The notes under the pieces are model-generated. The model searched no databases and had not been told where the DNA came from. It saw nothing but the letters and a program-made list of their open reading frames with translations. Source: Aldehydirespirator sp965220345 (GTDB taxonomy: Bacteria > Actinomycetota > Acidimicrobiia > Acidimicrobiales > Aldehydirespiratoraceae). Taken from it: a stretch of DNA of 64,000 nt. The translations under genes and the position numbers were made by a program. Shown here piece by piece: positions 52,301 through 60,289 of the stretch. The stretch is from the NCBI GenBank assembly GCA_965220345.1, contig OZ244822.1, positions 2,356,001-2,420,000 of the forward strand, in the 5' to 3' direction. Positions within the stretch are counted from its first letter, which is position 1, and the number at the start of each line of letters is the position of its first letter.

Positions 52301-52811
52301 CGGAGTCTTGGAGATCTACTTTGAGGCCGAAATGCCTGCAACCCCACTGATGGCAGTCGCAGCCGATGTGCTCGCGACTGCTGTTACCGAAAGAGCTTTC
52401 TTAACAATCCGAGAAAGTCTGGGTGCTTCATACACCGCAGGTGCCGATGTTGATGCCAACAGGCTCCCGCGTCACTACTTCGATTCGTCGGTTTATGCCA
52501 CTTTTGACCCGCAGCGTTTCGATGAGGTCTACTCCACGATGCTGGAGTTGCTCGCCGATGTGGCCGCCAACGGAATCACCCCACAAGAGTTCGAGCAGGC
52601 TCGTGCCATCGCTGCATCCGATTACGCCCAAGTGCAAAACTCTCATCTGCTCAGCGCACTAATCCAACGTTCACAGTTCGGTGACGACAATGTCATTACT
52701 CAACAGAGACGGTCTGCGTTGTTGACTGAGTTAACCCTCGCCGATGTTCAGGCTTTGGCCGCTGCTCTATACGGTGAGGATGGACGTATCGAGATCATCA
52801 CTAGGCCATGA
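49398..52811 (+). CDS. Secreted SLH-domain M16 metallopeptidase
   Basis: 1137 aa. A signal peptide (SMILLAGFALLASLLATSAAA) is followed by SLH-type repeats (about 50-225: RFADVDPAQWWAPHAERLAE, ITRGEVAAVLVKAL, FCPDRNITRGQMAQFL) with paired Cys. The M16 tandem then has the inverted zinc motif HFVEH (294-298) and a downstream RGVILDEMR Glu; the second half lacks the motif and is structural. It would be held at the cell surface and degrade peptides. ATG 49398 has GAGGAG at 7-8 nt and is chosen over a TTG at 49383. Its stop overlaps upp by 4 bp. Confidence 0.88.
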   Translation: MNPKRLDSTRRSMILLAGFALLASLLATSAAAQSPSPQTTAASSDAGIHQPAVEALQNLDGIKIFAGTGCPDSDDLCADDPLLRWEMAVWLIRSFDRFDPSAINTSRFADVDPAQWWAPHAERLAEMGFAEPCNDEPLRFCGEEPITRGEVAAVLVKALKLGPSERYWFTDVTTEHPHVNDISRLANARLTAGCHESPARFCPDRNITRGQMAQFLASARRLVPRPQRVDATAYTPAQDSSLLSVDSEVVIGALDNGLTYYLRSNDSPGQNLSVRLVINAGSVNETDSEAGIAHFVEHMLFNGTTEFPGLSLGAALREIGVELGPDVNAYVSHDETVYQVDVRLDDESNAPLVFHALSQMANSATFTPEAVDSERGVILDEMRLAVASLSGFVGREFDKIYTRGTPYEGHDPIGTLESVRSFTAEDLHAFYNKWYVPANMAVVAVGDMAVPELRSLVQEHFGPLPASPSRSESKIGVTPDPESSSHLIVDPRHSYSYISLDIPIDPHDLSTVGGERLSIMETLIELMISNRLNDAYQRGELSQVDPPSFGSFAYNRGLRYYGTNWQGDNLDTASTDYLNVLRTAQEHGFTDGDLKRAIKTLETAVEFGLQSAASTQDTEWASLYQNHFLEGADISNEEVSAARTLALLEVLTPAELTEHYRWQMQRGGLLAIAVGADLETVPSIAELDAAWAAAAAGPQPQDVDDITELIAAPTPVEPVTQGTLEVVEGAYEWTFANGARVVFASSDISENEVNLVTRSLGGWSVLRPGSRAISGIAVDAISSSGLGDLSRLQIDRFLADRAVIVNPVIGESTEGFNAASSSDDIETMFQLIHLMMTAPRVDERAFADAINTAEVRLGLTKTNAPWQAAVAYLEARYGTTWHRFVADSSEIAALTPQSLLDVYKSRFSSVDDLTVAVVGDIDAETIASLATRYIGTLPAGESDTYINRQRPAPTDLQQRQIKASEGESGVLEIYFEAEMPATPLMAVAADVLATAVTERAFLTIRESLGASYTAGADVDANRLPRHYFDSSVYATFDPQRFDEVYSTMLELLADVAANGITPQEFEQARAIAASDYAQVQNSHLLSALIQRSQFGDDNVITQQRRSALLTELTLADVQALAAALYGEDGRIEIITRP

Positions 52812-53434
52812 CCGAGATCAACATCATCGACAATGCGCTGGTAGCCGAGAGGGTCACCCGCTTGCGGGCTGCTGTCACGTCTAATCCCGAATTCCGGCAA
52901 CTTTTGCGAGAACTCAGCTCGATGCTGGTCTATGAGGCATTCAGGCACGCACCGCTGCTGCCCGTGGAGGTTACGACCCCTATGGGGCCAGCCAGCGGGA
53001 CACGATTTGAGAGTCTGCCAGTGGTAGTGCCGGTGATGAGAGCCGGACTTGGGATGCTTGATGCCGCTTTGCAACTGCTCGGTGATGTCGAAGTTGCTTT
53101 CGTGGGGTTGCGACGAAACGAAGACACGCTGGTGGCTCGCGAATATGCCAGCACCCTGCCCGAGTCGCTTGACGGTCGTGACGCTTTGATCCTTGATCCG
53201 ATGCTCGCCACTGGAGGTTCGTGCGTGCATACCTGCGAACTACTGCGACAGGCTGGGGCAAAACGAGTCACCGTAGTGTGTGTGATCGCCGCCCCTGAAG
53301 GCATTGAACGGTTACGTCTCAGCGGGTTAGCAGATGCCGTTTATGTGGGAGCACTCGATGAGTCGCTCAACGATAACGGTTTCATACTTCCCGGTCTGGG
53401 TGATGCAGGTGACCGCCAGTTCGGCCTGGTGTGA
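52808..53434 (+). CDS. upp: Uracil phosphoribosyltransferase
   Basis: 208 aa, the family length. Motifs: VVPVMRAGLGMLDAAL, the PRPP loop LILDPMLATGGS, and the C-terminal uracil-binding GALDESLNDNGFILPGLGDAGDRQFG. It joins uracil to PRPP to give UMP. It starts by ATGA overlap with the SLH-M16 gene, an odd partnership: salvage with a secreted peptidase; add lies just upstream, so three of the genes deal with nutrients taken from outside. Confidence 0.95.
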   Translation: MTEINIIDNALVAERVTRLRAAVTSNPEFRQLLRELSSMLVYEAFRHAPLLPVEVTTPMGPASGTRFESLPVVVPVMRAGLGMLDAALQLLGDVEVAFVGLRRNEDTLVAREYASTLPESLDGRDALILDPMLATGGSCVHTCELLRQAGAKRVTVVCVIAAPEGIERLRLSGLADAVYVGALDESLNDNGFILPGLGDAGDRQFGLV

Positions 53435-53482
53435 CTTGATCTTTGTCGTGCATAGCCACAGCTGCAACAGTCGGCGCTGCCA

Positions 53483-54427
53483 TTGCCTGACATCCTCACA
53501 AATCCAGTGAGTCGCCTAATAGCGGTCGCGCCGGACACACGGCCAGTAATGCATGATGCTTTCTCGGACGCTGCGCGCGAAGCGGGAGGTGAACTAGCGG
53601 AGCTAGCCGACGCTCAAGGTTTGATCTGGGCGGACCCGTATGCAGCTTCGGTTTATCCAGAAGTGATTGCTGCGGCACCTTTGGTGCGCTGGGTGCAGCT
53701 CCCTTATGCGGGTATTGAGCCCTTCGCCGACTTTCTGGATGATCGCTTGACCTGGACTTGCGCCAAAGGGGTTTACGCAGATCCAGTCGCTGAATGGGTG
53801 ATCGCGGCGCTGCTGATGGGGCTACGCGATTTGCACCGTTTCGCTACCGCTGATTCATGGTGCGCCGAGTCGGGGCGTAATCTGCTGGGAGCCAACATCA
53901 CTGTGCTCGGTGCAGGTGGCATCACTCGGTCGCTTATGCGGCTACTTGAGCCGTGGGGCTGTGAGGTGACGGTGGTGAGACGCCGTGAGGAGCCTGTTGA
54001 GGGAGCGGTGAGGACAGTAAGTCTGGCTGAGGTTCACGAAGCGGTTGCTGATGCTGATGCTGTAGTGGTAGCGCTTGCACTCACCGACGAGACCCGTCAT
54101 GTGGTGGACGCAGCACTGCTGGAGTCAATGGGCCAGGATTGCTGGCTTGTAAACGCAGCCCGCGGTGGGCATGTGGATCACGAGGCTTTGGCTAATGCAC
54201 TGCGCTGTGGAGTGATCGCAGGCGCGGTGCTGGACGTGACCGATCCCGAACCGCTGCCAGATGACTCAGAGCTTTGGTCGCTGCCTAACTGCGTAATCAC
54301 CCCCCACATCGGCAACACCCGCGAGATGGGACTACCGCTAATCGCAGGCCGAGTGCGCGAGAACGTGCGTCGCTGGCTTGCTGGCGAAGAACTGCTCGGC
54401 CTAGTTGATGTCGCTCTCGGCTACTAA
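53483..54427 (+). CDS. D-2-hydroxyacid dehydrogenase family protein
   Basis: 314 aa. The NAD-binding site is ITVLGAGGITRSLMRLL, and the catalytic residues are Arg in NAARGGHVDHEAL, Glu in DVTDPEPLP and His in VITPHIGNT. It would reduce a 2-oxoacid or oxidise a D-2-hydroxyacid. The GAGGI nucleotide motif departs a little from the usual GxGxxG (GLGxIG). The start is TTG 53483, 48 bp after upp. No gene around it names a substrate. Confidence 0.82.
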   Translation: MPDILTNPVSRLIAVAPDTRPVMHDAFSDAAREAGGELAELADAQGLIWADPYAASVYPEVIAAAPLVRWVQLPYAGIEPFADFLDDRLTWTCAKGVYADPVAEWVIAALLMGLRDLHRFATADSWCAESGRNLLGANITVLGAGGITRSLMRLLEPWGCEVTVVRRREEPVEGAVRTVSLAEVHEAVADADAVVVALALTDETRHVVDAALLESMGQDCWLVNAARGGHVDHEALANALRCGVIAGAVLDVTDPEPLPDDSELWSLPNCVITPHIGNTREMGLPLIAGRVRENVRRWLAGEELLGLVDVALGY

Positions 54428-54441
54428 TCACGCAGCAACCC

Positions 54442-55293
54442 TCAATCAAACAGACAGCGAAGTTCGTTCAAGCGAGGGGCCACCAAATCCGCAATGACGC
54501 TTGGACGCTCATTCGGAGGTGCTAAAGCGGCTTCTCCCCAAAGCGCACGGCCAGCCATAAAACCTGAGCAGCCCGCATCCACAGCCGTAGCTACTTGATC
54601 CCGGTAAGACTCAAAGCTGCCACCTCCTGACAACAAAGTCCACGGCATGTGGCAACGTTCGCTGATCTGACGACATGCCGATGCCCACACGTCACGATCA
54701 GACTCAAAGACTGGATCCACTGGGAAGGGGAGCTTCAGCAGACCCGGGTCCAAGGCCGCGAATCTCTCTACCGTCTCAATCACGAACGTCTGTCGCTGAC
54801 CGGGGTCCCCAAGCCCGTAAAACAGCGGCTCAAGCACAAGCGGAATGCCCACTCGGCGGCATTCAGCAAGTATCTCAACCGCTACTTGCTGTTGAACAGC
54901 AGCATGTTCAGCGCGGTCGGGGCGATAAAACAGCAGCAGTTTCGCTGCGGACGCTCCGCTTGCAGCAGCGGCTTCCACCGACCAGCCTTGCAGGATCGTT
55001 GTTGCCGCTGCTTCGGGATCAGCCGCATAACCTTGAGCTTCCAGCGCCGCAGTGAAACCGACACCGTCGGGCAGCGTTCCGTCAAGCAGATGCGGGATCG
55101 AATATTCGGGCTCAAGCATCACCCCGGTTGCTGCGCCCGCCAGAGAACCCACCAACTCACGTTTGAGTGCAGTGATACTTGCAGCACTCACCGAGTCAGG
55201 ATCACTTGGAGCTAAAACAGCCCGCAGCGAATCGCGATGATCAATAGCCAGCACCGCAAAACGACCTTCTTGTGAGATACCAGCAAGACTCAT
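54442..55293 (-). CDS. LacD-like aldolase in inositol cluster
   Basis: 283 aa. A TIM-barrel class I aldolase of the tagatose-bisphosphate/sulfofructose-phosphate type: LAIDHRDSLRAVL at the start, GVMLEPEYS, AAKLLLFYRPD with the presumed Schiff-base Lys, VLEPLFYG, LKLPFPVD, LLSGGG and SGFMAGRALWGEA. In this cluster it most likely cleaves 2-deoxy-5-keto-gluconate 6-phosphate to dihydroxyacetone phosphate and malonate semialdehyde, the job of IolJ elsewhere. ATG 55293 overlaps the iolB stop as ATGA; the frame is open to 55368. Confidence 0.8.
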   Translation of the reverse strand: MSLAGISQEGRFAVLAIDHRDSLRAVLAPSDPDSVSAASITALKRELVGSLAGAATGVMLEPEYSIPHLLDGTLPDGVGFTAALEAQGYAADPEAAATTILQGWSVEAAAASGASAAKLLLFYRPDRAEHAAVQQQVAVEILAECRRVGIPLVLEPLFYGLGDPGQRQTFVIETVERFAALDPGLLKLPFPVDPVFESDRDVWASACRQISERCHMPWTLLSGGGSFESYRDQVATAVDAGCSGFMAGRALWGEAALAPPNERPSVIADLVAPRLNELRCLFD

Positions 55294-56150
55294 GAAGCAG
55301 CCTCTTTGGTGGCAGCGCTCACGACTGGCAACCCCCACTCCCCTGCCGTCCAATCGGCCTCGATCCAAGTGTGTTCAGCCGCGAAGCATGGTGGAGTGCG
55401 GCGCTCTTCGCCGGTGAGTTCGCCAGCAAGATAGTTCAGAAAATACATGTTCGACCCAGGGCAAGCAACCGAAGTGTGATAGCCCTTGGGGACCAGAACC
55501 GTGTCACCGTCTGTCACCACCATGGCATCGTCGTAATCTTCGTCGTGGCGCCAGTTGCGATGCATGGCATAACCCTCAGGGCGATCAAGGCGGAAATAGT
55601 AAACCTCCTCCAGATACGGTGAGCCGTCACGTCCGTCATGGCAGTGAGGCGGCCAACCTGACCAAGTACCGCGTGGCACATAAACCTCATAGAGGATCAG
55701 CTTCTCAGCGGGTAATGGGTGCGCCAGAGAATGAACCACCTGACGATGAGCTTGCCCACCGCCACGTATCTCAACTCGCATCTCCGCTGGCTCAAACACT
55801 CGCACTGGATAGCGTCCCTCGGCTGGTGCTGAGCCGACCGCAGCACGCAGCATCGTCTCTGACTCAATTCGGTAAGCCACGCCAGGAGGCAGGTAAACGA
55901 CTCGCGCCATCTCGGTGAACACCGAAGCGCGACTCAACTCCACCACCATGTCATCACCTATGCAGACTCGACCAGATCCAGCAAGCGGCACTATCGCTGT
56001 TTCACGGTCAGTTGCGACACCCGACCAGGATGCTTCAGCAGCTATTTCCACGACTGCGAACTCAACGTAGTTCCAGCCAGCTGACTCGGGTGTTACATGC
56101 AGGACGCGCCCCAACCCGTCAGCTGGGCGGATCAGAGAAGTGCTTGACAT
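55290..56150 (-). CDS. iolB: 5-deoxy-glucuronate isomerase
   Basis: 286 aa, double-cupin fold. Metal-binding residues lie in SGWPPHCHD and YLEEVYYFR, with a downstream VPKGYHTSVACPG His. The N-terminal cupin has LPPGVAY. It converts 5-deoxy-D-glucuronate to 2-deoxy-5-keto-D-gluconate in myo-inositol breakdown, the step between IolD and IolC. Coupled to the aldolase gene by 4-bp overlap and placed 12 bp after the SDR gene. Confidence 0.93.
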   Translation of the reverse strand: MSSTSLIRPADGLGRVLHVTPESAGWNYVEFAVVEIAAEASWSGVATDRETAIVPLAGSGRVCIGDDMVVELSRASVFTEMARVVYLPPGVAYRIESETMLRAAVGSAPAEGRYPVRVFEPAEMRVEIRGGGQAHRQVVHSLAHPLPAEKLILYEVYVPRGTWSGWPPHCHDGRDGSPYLEEVYYFRLDRPEGYAMHRNWRHDEDYDDAMVVTDGDTVLVPKGYHTSVACPGSNMYFLNYLAGELTGEERRTPPCFAAEHTWIEADWTAGEWGLPVVSAATKEAAS

Positions 56151-56162
56151 TGTGTTGGCTCC

Positions 56163-57131
56163 TTACGGTTCTGCTAGAGCGCTTTTTGATCGCTCTTCAC
56201 GGAAACGGTTTAGAAGTTCGACCACGCTTAGCGGCACATAGCCAAGAATGTCACGAGTGCGCTGCACGCTCAGGCTGGTGTCATAAGGTATCGGGAACCC
56301 ACCAACCGCTCCCGCGCCCGTTCGAGGCGGCTCAGCAGACTTGAGCAAAGACGCGTCAAGGTCGAACACTTCGCAGGCAAGCCGGGCTAGTTCCATACGT
56401 CCCACAGCTTCAGAGCCACAACAGTGAAACACACCAACAGCCGACTCGTTGGCTGCGATGCGCCACATTACTTCAGCGCATTCGCTGGCCAGTGACGGTG
56501 AAGCCACCATGTTGATGTCATCAGCTTCCCAGACAGCGAACTCTCTGCCCTGCTGTAGTGCATCAACGATGGACGTGGCGAAGTATCCAAACCCGGCATC
56601 TTGGCTGCGAGGCGTGGAGGCACGCAGCCATTGCATACCACTCACAGCAGAAACCCGAGCAACAGCAGCATGTTGGGCGCTCAACAGCGCAGCCTGCTCA
56701 GAAGCCATTTTGAGCACACCATAGATGTTGATCGGGTTGGGTGGAGTGGCTTCATCAGCATCCGTCTGGGTGCCGTCGAACACCCAGTCGGTGGAAACCA
56801 GAATCAGCTTGGCTCCGACCTTGTTGGCTGCTTTGGCCAGAGTCTCGGTAGTGCCGACGTAGCTGCGCCAGGCTAGGTCACGGTCTGCGTACATAGCTGC
56901 GAAATCGTTGAGGATCATCGAATGAACAATGACATCAGGCTCGAAAGCGGCCACGCTGGCTCGCACCCCGTCACTGTCAAGAAGGTCAAGACTTTCAGTG
57001 GTGAACAAGGCTGTCTCATCAGGCACGAAACGATGAACCGGGCAATGCACCTGTGCGCTGTGACGTTCGGCGAACACTTTGACAATGTTGGATCCGACGA
57101 AACCGGTGCCACCGGTCACATAAACGCGCAT
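56163..57131 (-). CDS. RmlD-like SDR in inositol cluster
   Basis: 322 aa. Extended SDR: VYVTGGTGFVGSNIVK, ILVSTDWVFDG, and INIYGVLKMASE with the Tyr-x3-Lys pair, closest to RmlD sugar reductases (dTDP-4-dehydrorhamnose reductase). No other nucleotide-sugar gene is near. Its location between iolG and iolB, in the same direction and with short spacers, suggests a role in inositol or a related cyclitol, such as reduction of an inosose or a linked sugar. ATG 57131 is preferred over the GTG before it. Confidence 0.75.
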   Translation of the reverse strand: MRVYVTGGTGFVGSNIVKVFAERHSAQVHCPVHRFVPDETALFTTESLDLLDSDGVRASVAAFEPDVIVHSMILNDFAAMYADRDLAWRSYVGTTETLAKAANKVGAKLILVSTDWVFDGTQTDADEATPPNPINIYGVLKMASEQAALLSAQHAAVARVSAVSGMQWLRASTPRSQDAGFGYFATSIVDALQQGREFAVWEADDINMVASPSLASECAEVMWRIAANESAVGVFHCCGSEAVGRMELARLACEVFDLDASLLKSAEPPRTGAGAVGGFPIPYDTSLSVQRTRDILGYVPLSVVELLNRFREERSKSALAEP

Positions 57132-57203
57132 CACCTGAACCTGCAGTAAACGAGTCGCCTGATGGACAACAGAGTCGGAGCGTAAACAGTTCTCACAACC
57201 GCT

Positions 57204-58214
57204 TCAGCCGATCTCTTCGATAGTGACCGTGCGACCTTCACGCACCGAGGTCCAGGCAGCCAAGCCCATCACTAGCGGAGCGCGCCCGTCGGTTAGGTCC
57301 ACTGGTGAAGCTGCTCCGTTGACCATGGCAGCGAAAGCTTGCCACTGCGCCAAATAGGACGGGATGTAACGATCCAAAAAGAAGTGCGGCAGCGGCTGGC
57401 CGTGTGAGCCTTCAGAGTCCCAGTAGCTAACCGTCGCCGACGGCGGATTATCTGACGAGGCCATTCCCTTGGACCCGAAGGCCTCTAAACGTTGGTCGTA
57501 GCCGTAGACAGCGCGGCGGCTGTTGTCGATGGTAGTTATCGCTCCGTTTGCGTGGGTTAACACCACCACAGCAGTGTCGAGATCACCGGCGGCACCAATA
57601 GCAGGATCAACCCGCACTCCCCCAGTGGCGTAAACCTCAACCACCTCGCTGCCGGTCACGAACCGAGCCATATCGAAGTCGTGGATGGTCATATCGCAGA
57701 AGATCCCGCCCGACACCTCAATGTAAGCAATCGGAGGTGGACCAGGATCACGGCTAGAGATCCGCAGCAAATGAACATCGCCCACATCACCAGCAGCTAC
57801 ACGATCACGCACCTGGCGATGGGCTGCATCGAAGCGTCGGTTGAAGCCGACCTGCACTGCGATACCAGCCGCGCTGGCAGCAGCAATGCCTCTGTCCACT
57901 TCGAGTAGATCCAGCGACAGCGGCTTCTCAACAAAGACAGGCTTACCAGCAGCAGCCGCTTCCACCAGCAAGTCAATGTGGGTGTCAGTAGAGCTACATA
58001 TCGCCACAGCATCCACATCGTCAGCTGCAATGAGTTCAGCTGCACCAGAAGTACAGCGAGCGCCGAAAGATGCCGAGGCAGCGGCTGCCGCTTCATCGGA
58101 TATGTCATAGACCGCTGACAGGTCAAGACCCGCTACCCGCCTCGCAAGCAGCTCTGCATGCATAATGCCGATGCGTCCACAGCCGATCAGACCGACACGA
58201 ATCGACTCAGCCAT
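57204..58214 (-). CDS. iolG: Inositol 2-dehydrogenase
   Basis: 336 aa, Gfo/Idh/MocA family. NAD site GLIGCGRIGIMHAELL, FVEKPLSLD with the catalytic Lys, and GGIFCDMTIHDFDMARF with the Asp and His of IolG. It oxidises myo-inositol to scyllo-inosose, the first step of the pathway. It is followed by the SDR gene and preceded by iolD on the same strand. D-chiro-inositol is a common second substrate. Confidence 0.9.
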   Translation of the reverse strand: MAESIRVGLIGCGRIGIMHAELLARRVAGLDLSAVYDISDEAAAAASASFGARCTSGAAELIAADDVDAVAICSSTDTHIDLLVEAAAAGKPVFVEKPLSLDLLEVDRGIAAASAAGIAVQVGFNRRFDAAHRQVRDRVAAGDVGDVHLLRISSRDPGPPPIAYIEVSGGIFCDMTIHDFDMARFVTGSEVVEVYATGGVRVDPAIGAAGDLDTAVVVLTHANGAITTIDNSRRAVYGYDQRLEAFGSKGMASSDNPPSATVSYWDSEGSHGQPLPHFFLDRYIPSYLAQWQAFAAMVNGAASPVDLTDGRAPLVMGLAAWTSVREGRTVTIEEIG

Positions 58215-58267
58215 AGACAGCTCTCAGCCCTGACTCGCCGCAAAGGGATTGATGGGTTTGAACATGT

Positions 58268-60205
58268 TCACCAGCCCACTCGCTGGGCGATACGTCCGCT
58301 GTCCATGGCAGCACGCGCTTCACGAACTGAGGCTCGTGCGCTCACTTCGGGTACACCCACCTCCCAGAACGCTCCCCCTTCGGTCCAACTATGGGGGTGC
58401 GTGGCGATAGCAATCACGTAGCTGCGGTCGCTGGCACGAGCTCTTTCAATAGCCGCTTCGAGTTCGGTGATGGTATGCACCGTCTCGGTTTGACAACCCA
58501 TTGAAGCTGCGTGGGCTGCAAAATCTACCGGCACGAGACAGCTGGTACGGCAATCTGCGAGCAGATTATTGAACGAAGCGCCTCCCTGATTGACCTGAAG
58601 ACGGTCGATAACCGCGTAGCCGCCGTTGTCGCAGACGATCACGATGAGCTTGTGGCTGGTCAGCACGGTGCTGTAAAGGTCGCTGTTCATCATCAGATAT
58701 GAGCCATCACCCACCAAAACCAGCACTTCACGCTCGCCTAAAGCCATCTTGGCACCCCAAGCACCCGAAATCTCATAACCCATACAGGAATAGCCGTATT
58801 CACAGTCGAAGGAATGCACGCTGTCAGCTCTCCAACCGTTAATTACTTCACCTGGCAACCCGCCAGCGGCAGTCACCACATAAGTCGAGTCCTGCGCGGT
58901 TCGATCTACCGCACCCACCACCTGCGCATAGGTGGGCTTAACCGAATTCGGATCCGATCCAGAGTCATCGCCAGACGCTAAGGAAACCGCTGAGACTGGC
59001 GCGGCGATCTTGTCGATGTAAGCGTGATATTGAGCGGTCTCTGCTGCGGCTTGCTGCGACCAGTCCTGTGGCGCCTGATAGTCGTTTAGAGCGGCGCTCA
59101 ACTCGATCAAACCTTCACGAGCATCAGCCACTAACGGCAGACAAAGATGCTTAGTGGCATCAAAACGGGCCGCGTTCAATCCAATGATCTGCGCTGTTTC
59201 GTCACCGAATACTGTCCATGATCCAGTAGTGAAATCCTGCAGTCGGGTTCCCACAGCCAATACCAAATCGGCTGCAGCGGCCATGGCATTGGCCGAAGTG
59301 CATCCGGTCACGCCGACAGGGCCGCAGTTGAGGCGATGATCCGCCCGCAGTGACGTGCGTCCTGCGGTGGTTTCCACTACTGGAATATTGTGAAGCAGCG
59401 CGAATTCGGCCAACTGACTTTCGGCCAGCGACCAGCGCACCCCTCCTCCTGCGATGATCAGAGGTCGCTTAGCTCTACTGAGAGCTGCGGCTGCACGCTG
59501 CAACTCACCACGATCTGGGCGAGGACGACGCACGCAGTGAACTGTCTCATCGAAGAAGCGGGCAGGAAAATCGTAAGCCTGTGCTTGCACATCTTGAGGC
59601 AGCGCAATGAACGCGGGGCCGCAGTCACCCGGGTCAAGCATGGTATTAACAGCGTGCGGGAGCGACTGCACGACTTGCTCGGGGGAAGTGATGCGATCCC
59701 AGTAGCGCACCACCGGACGGAAGGCATCGTTGACGGTGGTGGAAGGTGATCCGAAATGCTCCACCTGCTGCAGCACTGGATCCACGATCCGATGATTGAA
59801 AGTGTCGCCAGCCAAAAGCAGCAGCGGCAAGCGGTTGGCTAGCGCCACCGCAGCAGCGGTCACCATGTTGGTGGCACCGGGCCCGATGGAGCTGGTCGCC
59901 ACCATTATTCGGCGGCGCTTAGATGCCCGAGCGAAACCGCAAGCAGCTAAGGCCATGCCCTGCTCGTTCTGTCCCCGCCAGGTCGGTAGCACATCGGCTG
60001 CCTGTTCGAGTTCGTGTCCCAGACAAGTCACGTTGCCGTGACCAAAAATGGCGAACACTCCCGCGAACAGTGCTGCTGTGTCGCCGTCGTGATGCTTGGA
60101 GCCTTCCCTAGCAGAGATGCCAGGGTGACCATCTTCGATCTCGATGCGCTGGGCCGCTAGATACCGAACGACCGCTCCTGAGGTTGTCAACCTGACAGTG
60201 TTCAT
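58268..60205 (-). CDS. iolD: Trihydroxycyclohexanedione hydrolase
   Basis: 645 aa, thiamine-diphosphate enzyme. The three domains of the acetolactate synthase fold are present; the cofactor motif is in VLVGDGSYLMMNSDL with CDNGGYAVIDRLQ, and GHGNVTCLGHEL holds the active-site region. It hydrolyses the cyclohexane ring of 3D-trihydroxycyclohexane-1,2-dione to 5-deoxyglucuronate. The start MNTVRLTTSGAVVRYLAAQ is the standard IolD N-terminus. Thiamine pyrophosphokinase for its cofactor is also encoded in the window. Confidence 0.94.
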   Translation of the reverse strand: MNTVRLTTSGAVVRYLAAQRIEIEDGHPGISAREGSKHHDGDTAALFAGVFAIFGHGNVTCLGHELEQAADVLPTWRGQNEQGMALAACGFARASKRRRIMVATSSIGPGATNMVTAAAVALANRLPLLLLAGDTFNHRIVDPVLQQVEHFGSPSTTVNDAFRPVVRYWDRITSPEQVVQSLPHAVNTMLDPGDCGPAFIALPQDVQAQAYDFPARFFDETVHCVRRPRPDRGELQRAAAALSRAKRPLIIAGGGVRWSLAESQLAEFALLHNIPVVETTAGRTSLRADHRLNCGPVGVTGCTSANAMAAAADLVLAVGTRLQDFTTGSWTVFGDETAQIIGLNAARFDATKHLCLPLVADAREGLIELSAALNDYQAPQDWSQQAAAETAQYHAYIDKIAAPVSAVSLASGDDSGSDPNSVKPTYAQVVGAVDRTAQDSTYVVTAAGGLPGEVINGWRADSVHSFDCEYGYSCMGYEISGAWGAKMALGEREVLVLVGDGSYLMMNSDLYSTVLTSHKLIVIVCDNGGYAVIDRLQVNQGGASFNNLLADCRTSCLVPVDFAAHAASMGCQTETVHTITELEAAIERARASDRSYVIAIATHPHSWTEGGAFWEVGVPEVSARASVREARAAMDSGRIAQRVGW

Positions 60206-60289
60206 AGCGAGATCCTCATACTTGTGCTTTCTGTGCTGTGTATCTGTTCTGTTAATTAAGTTCGTTAAGTTCGCTGAGTCTGAGTCTTT

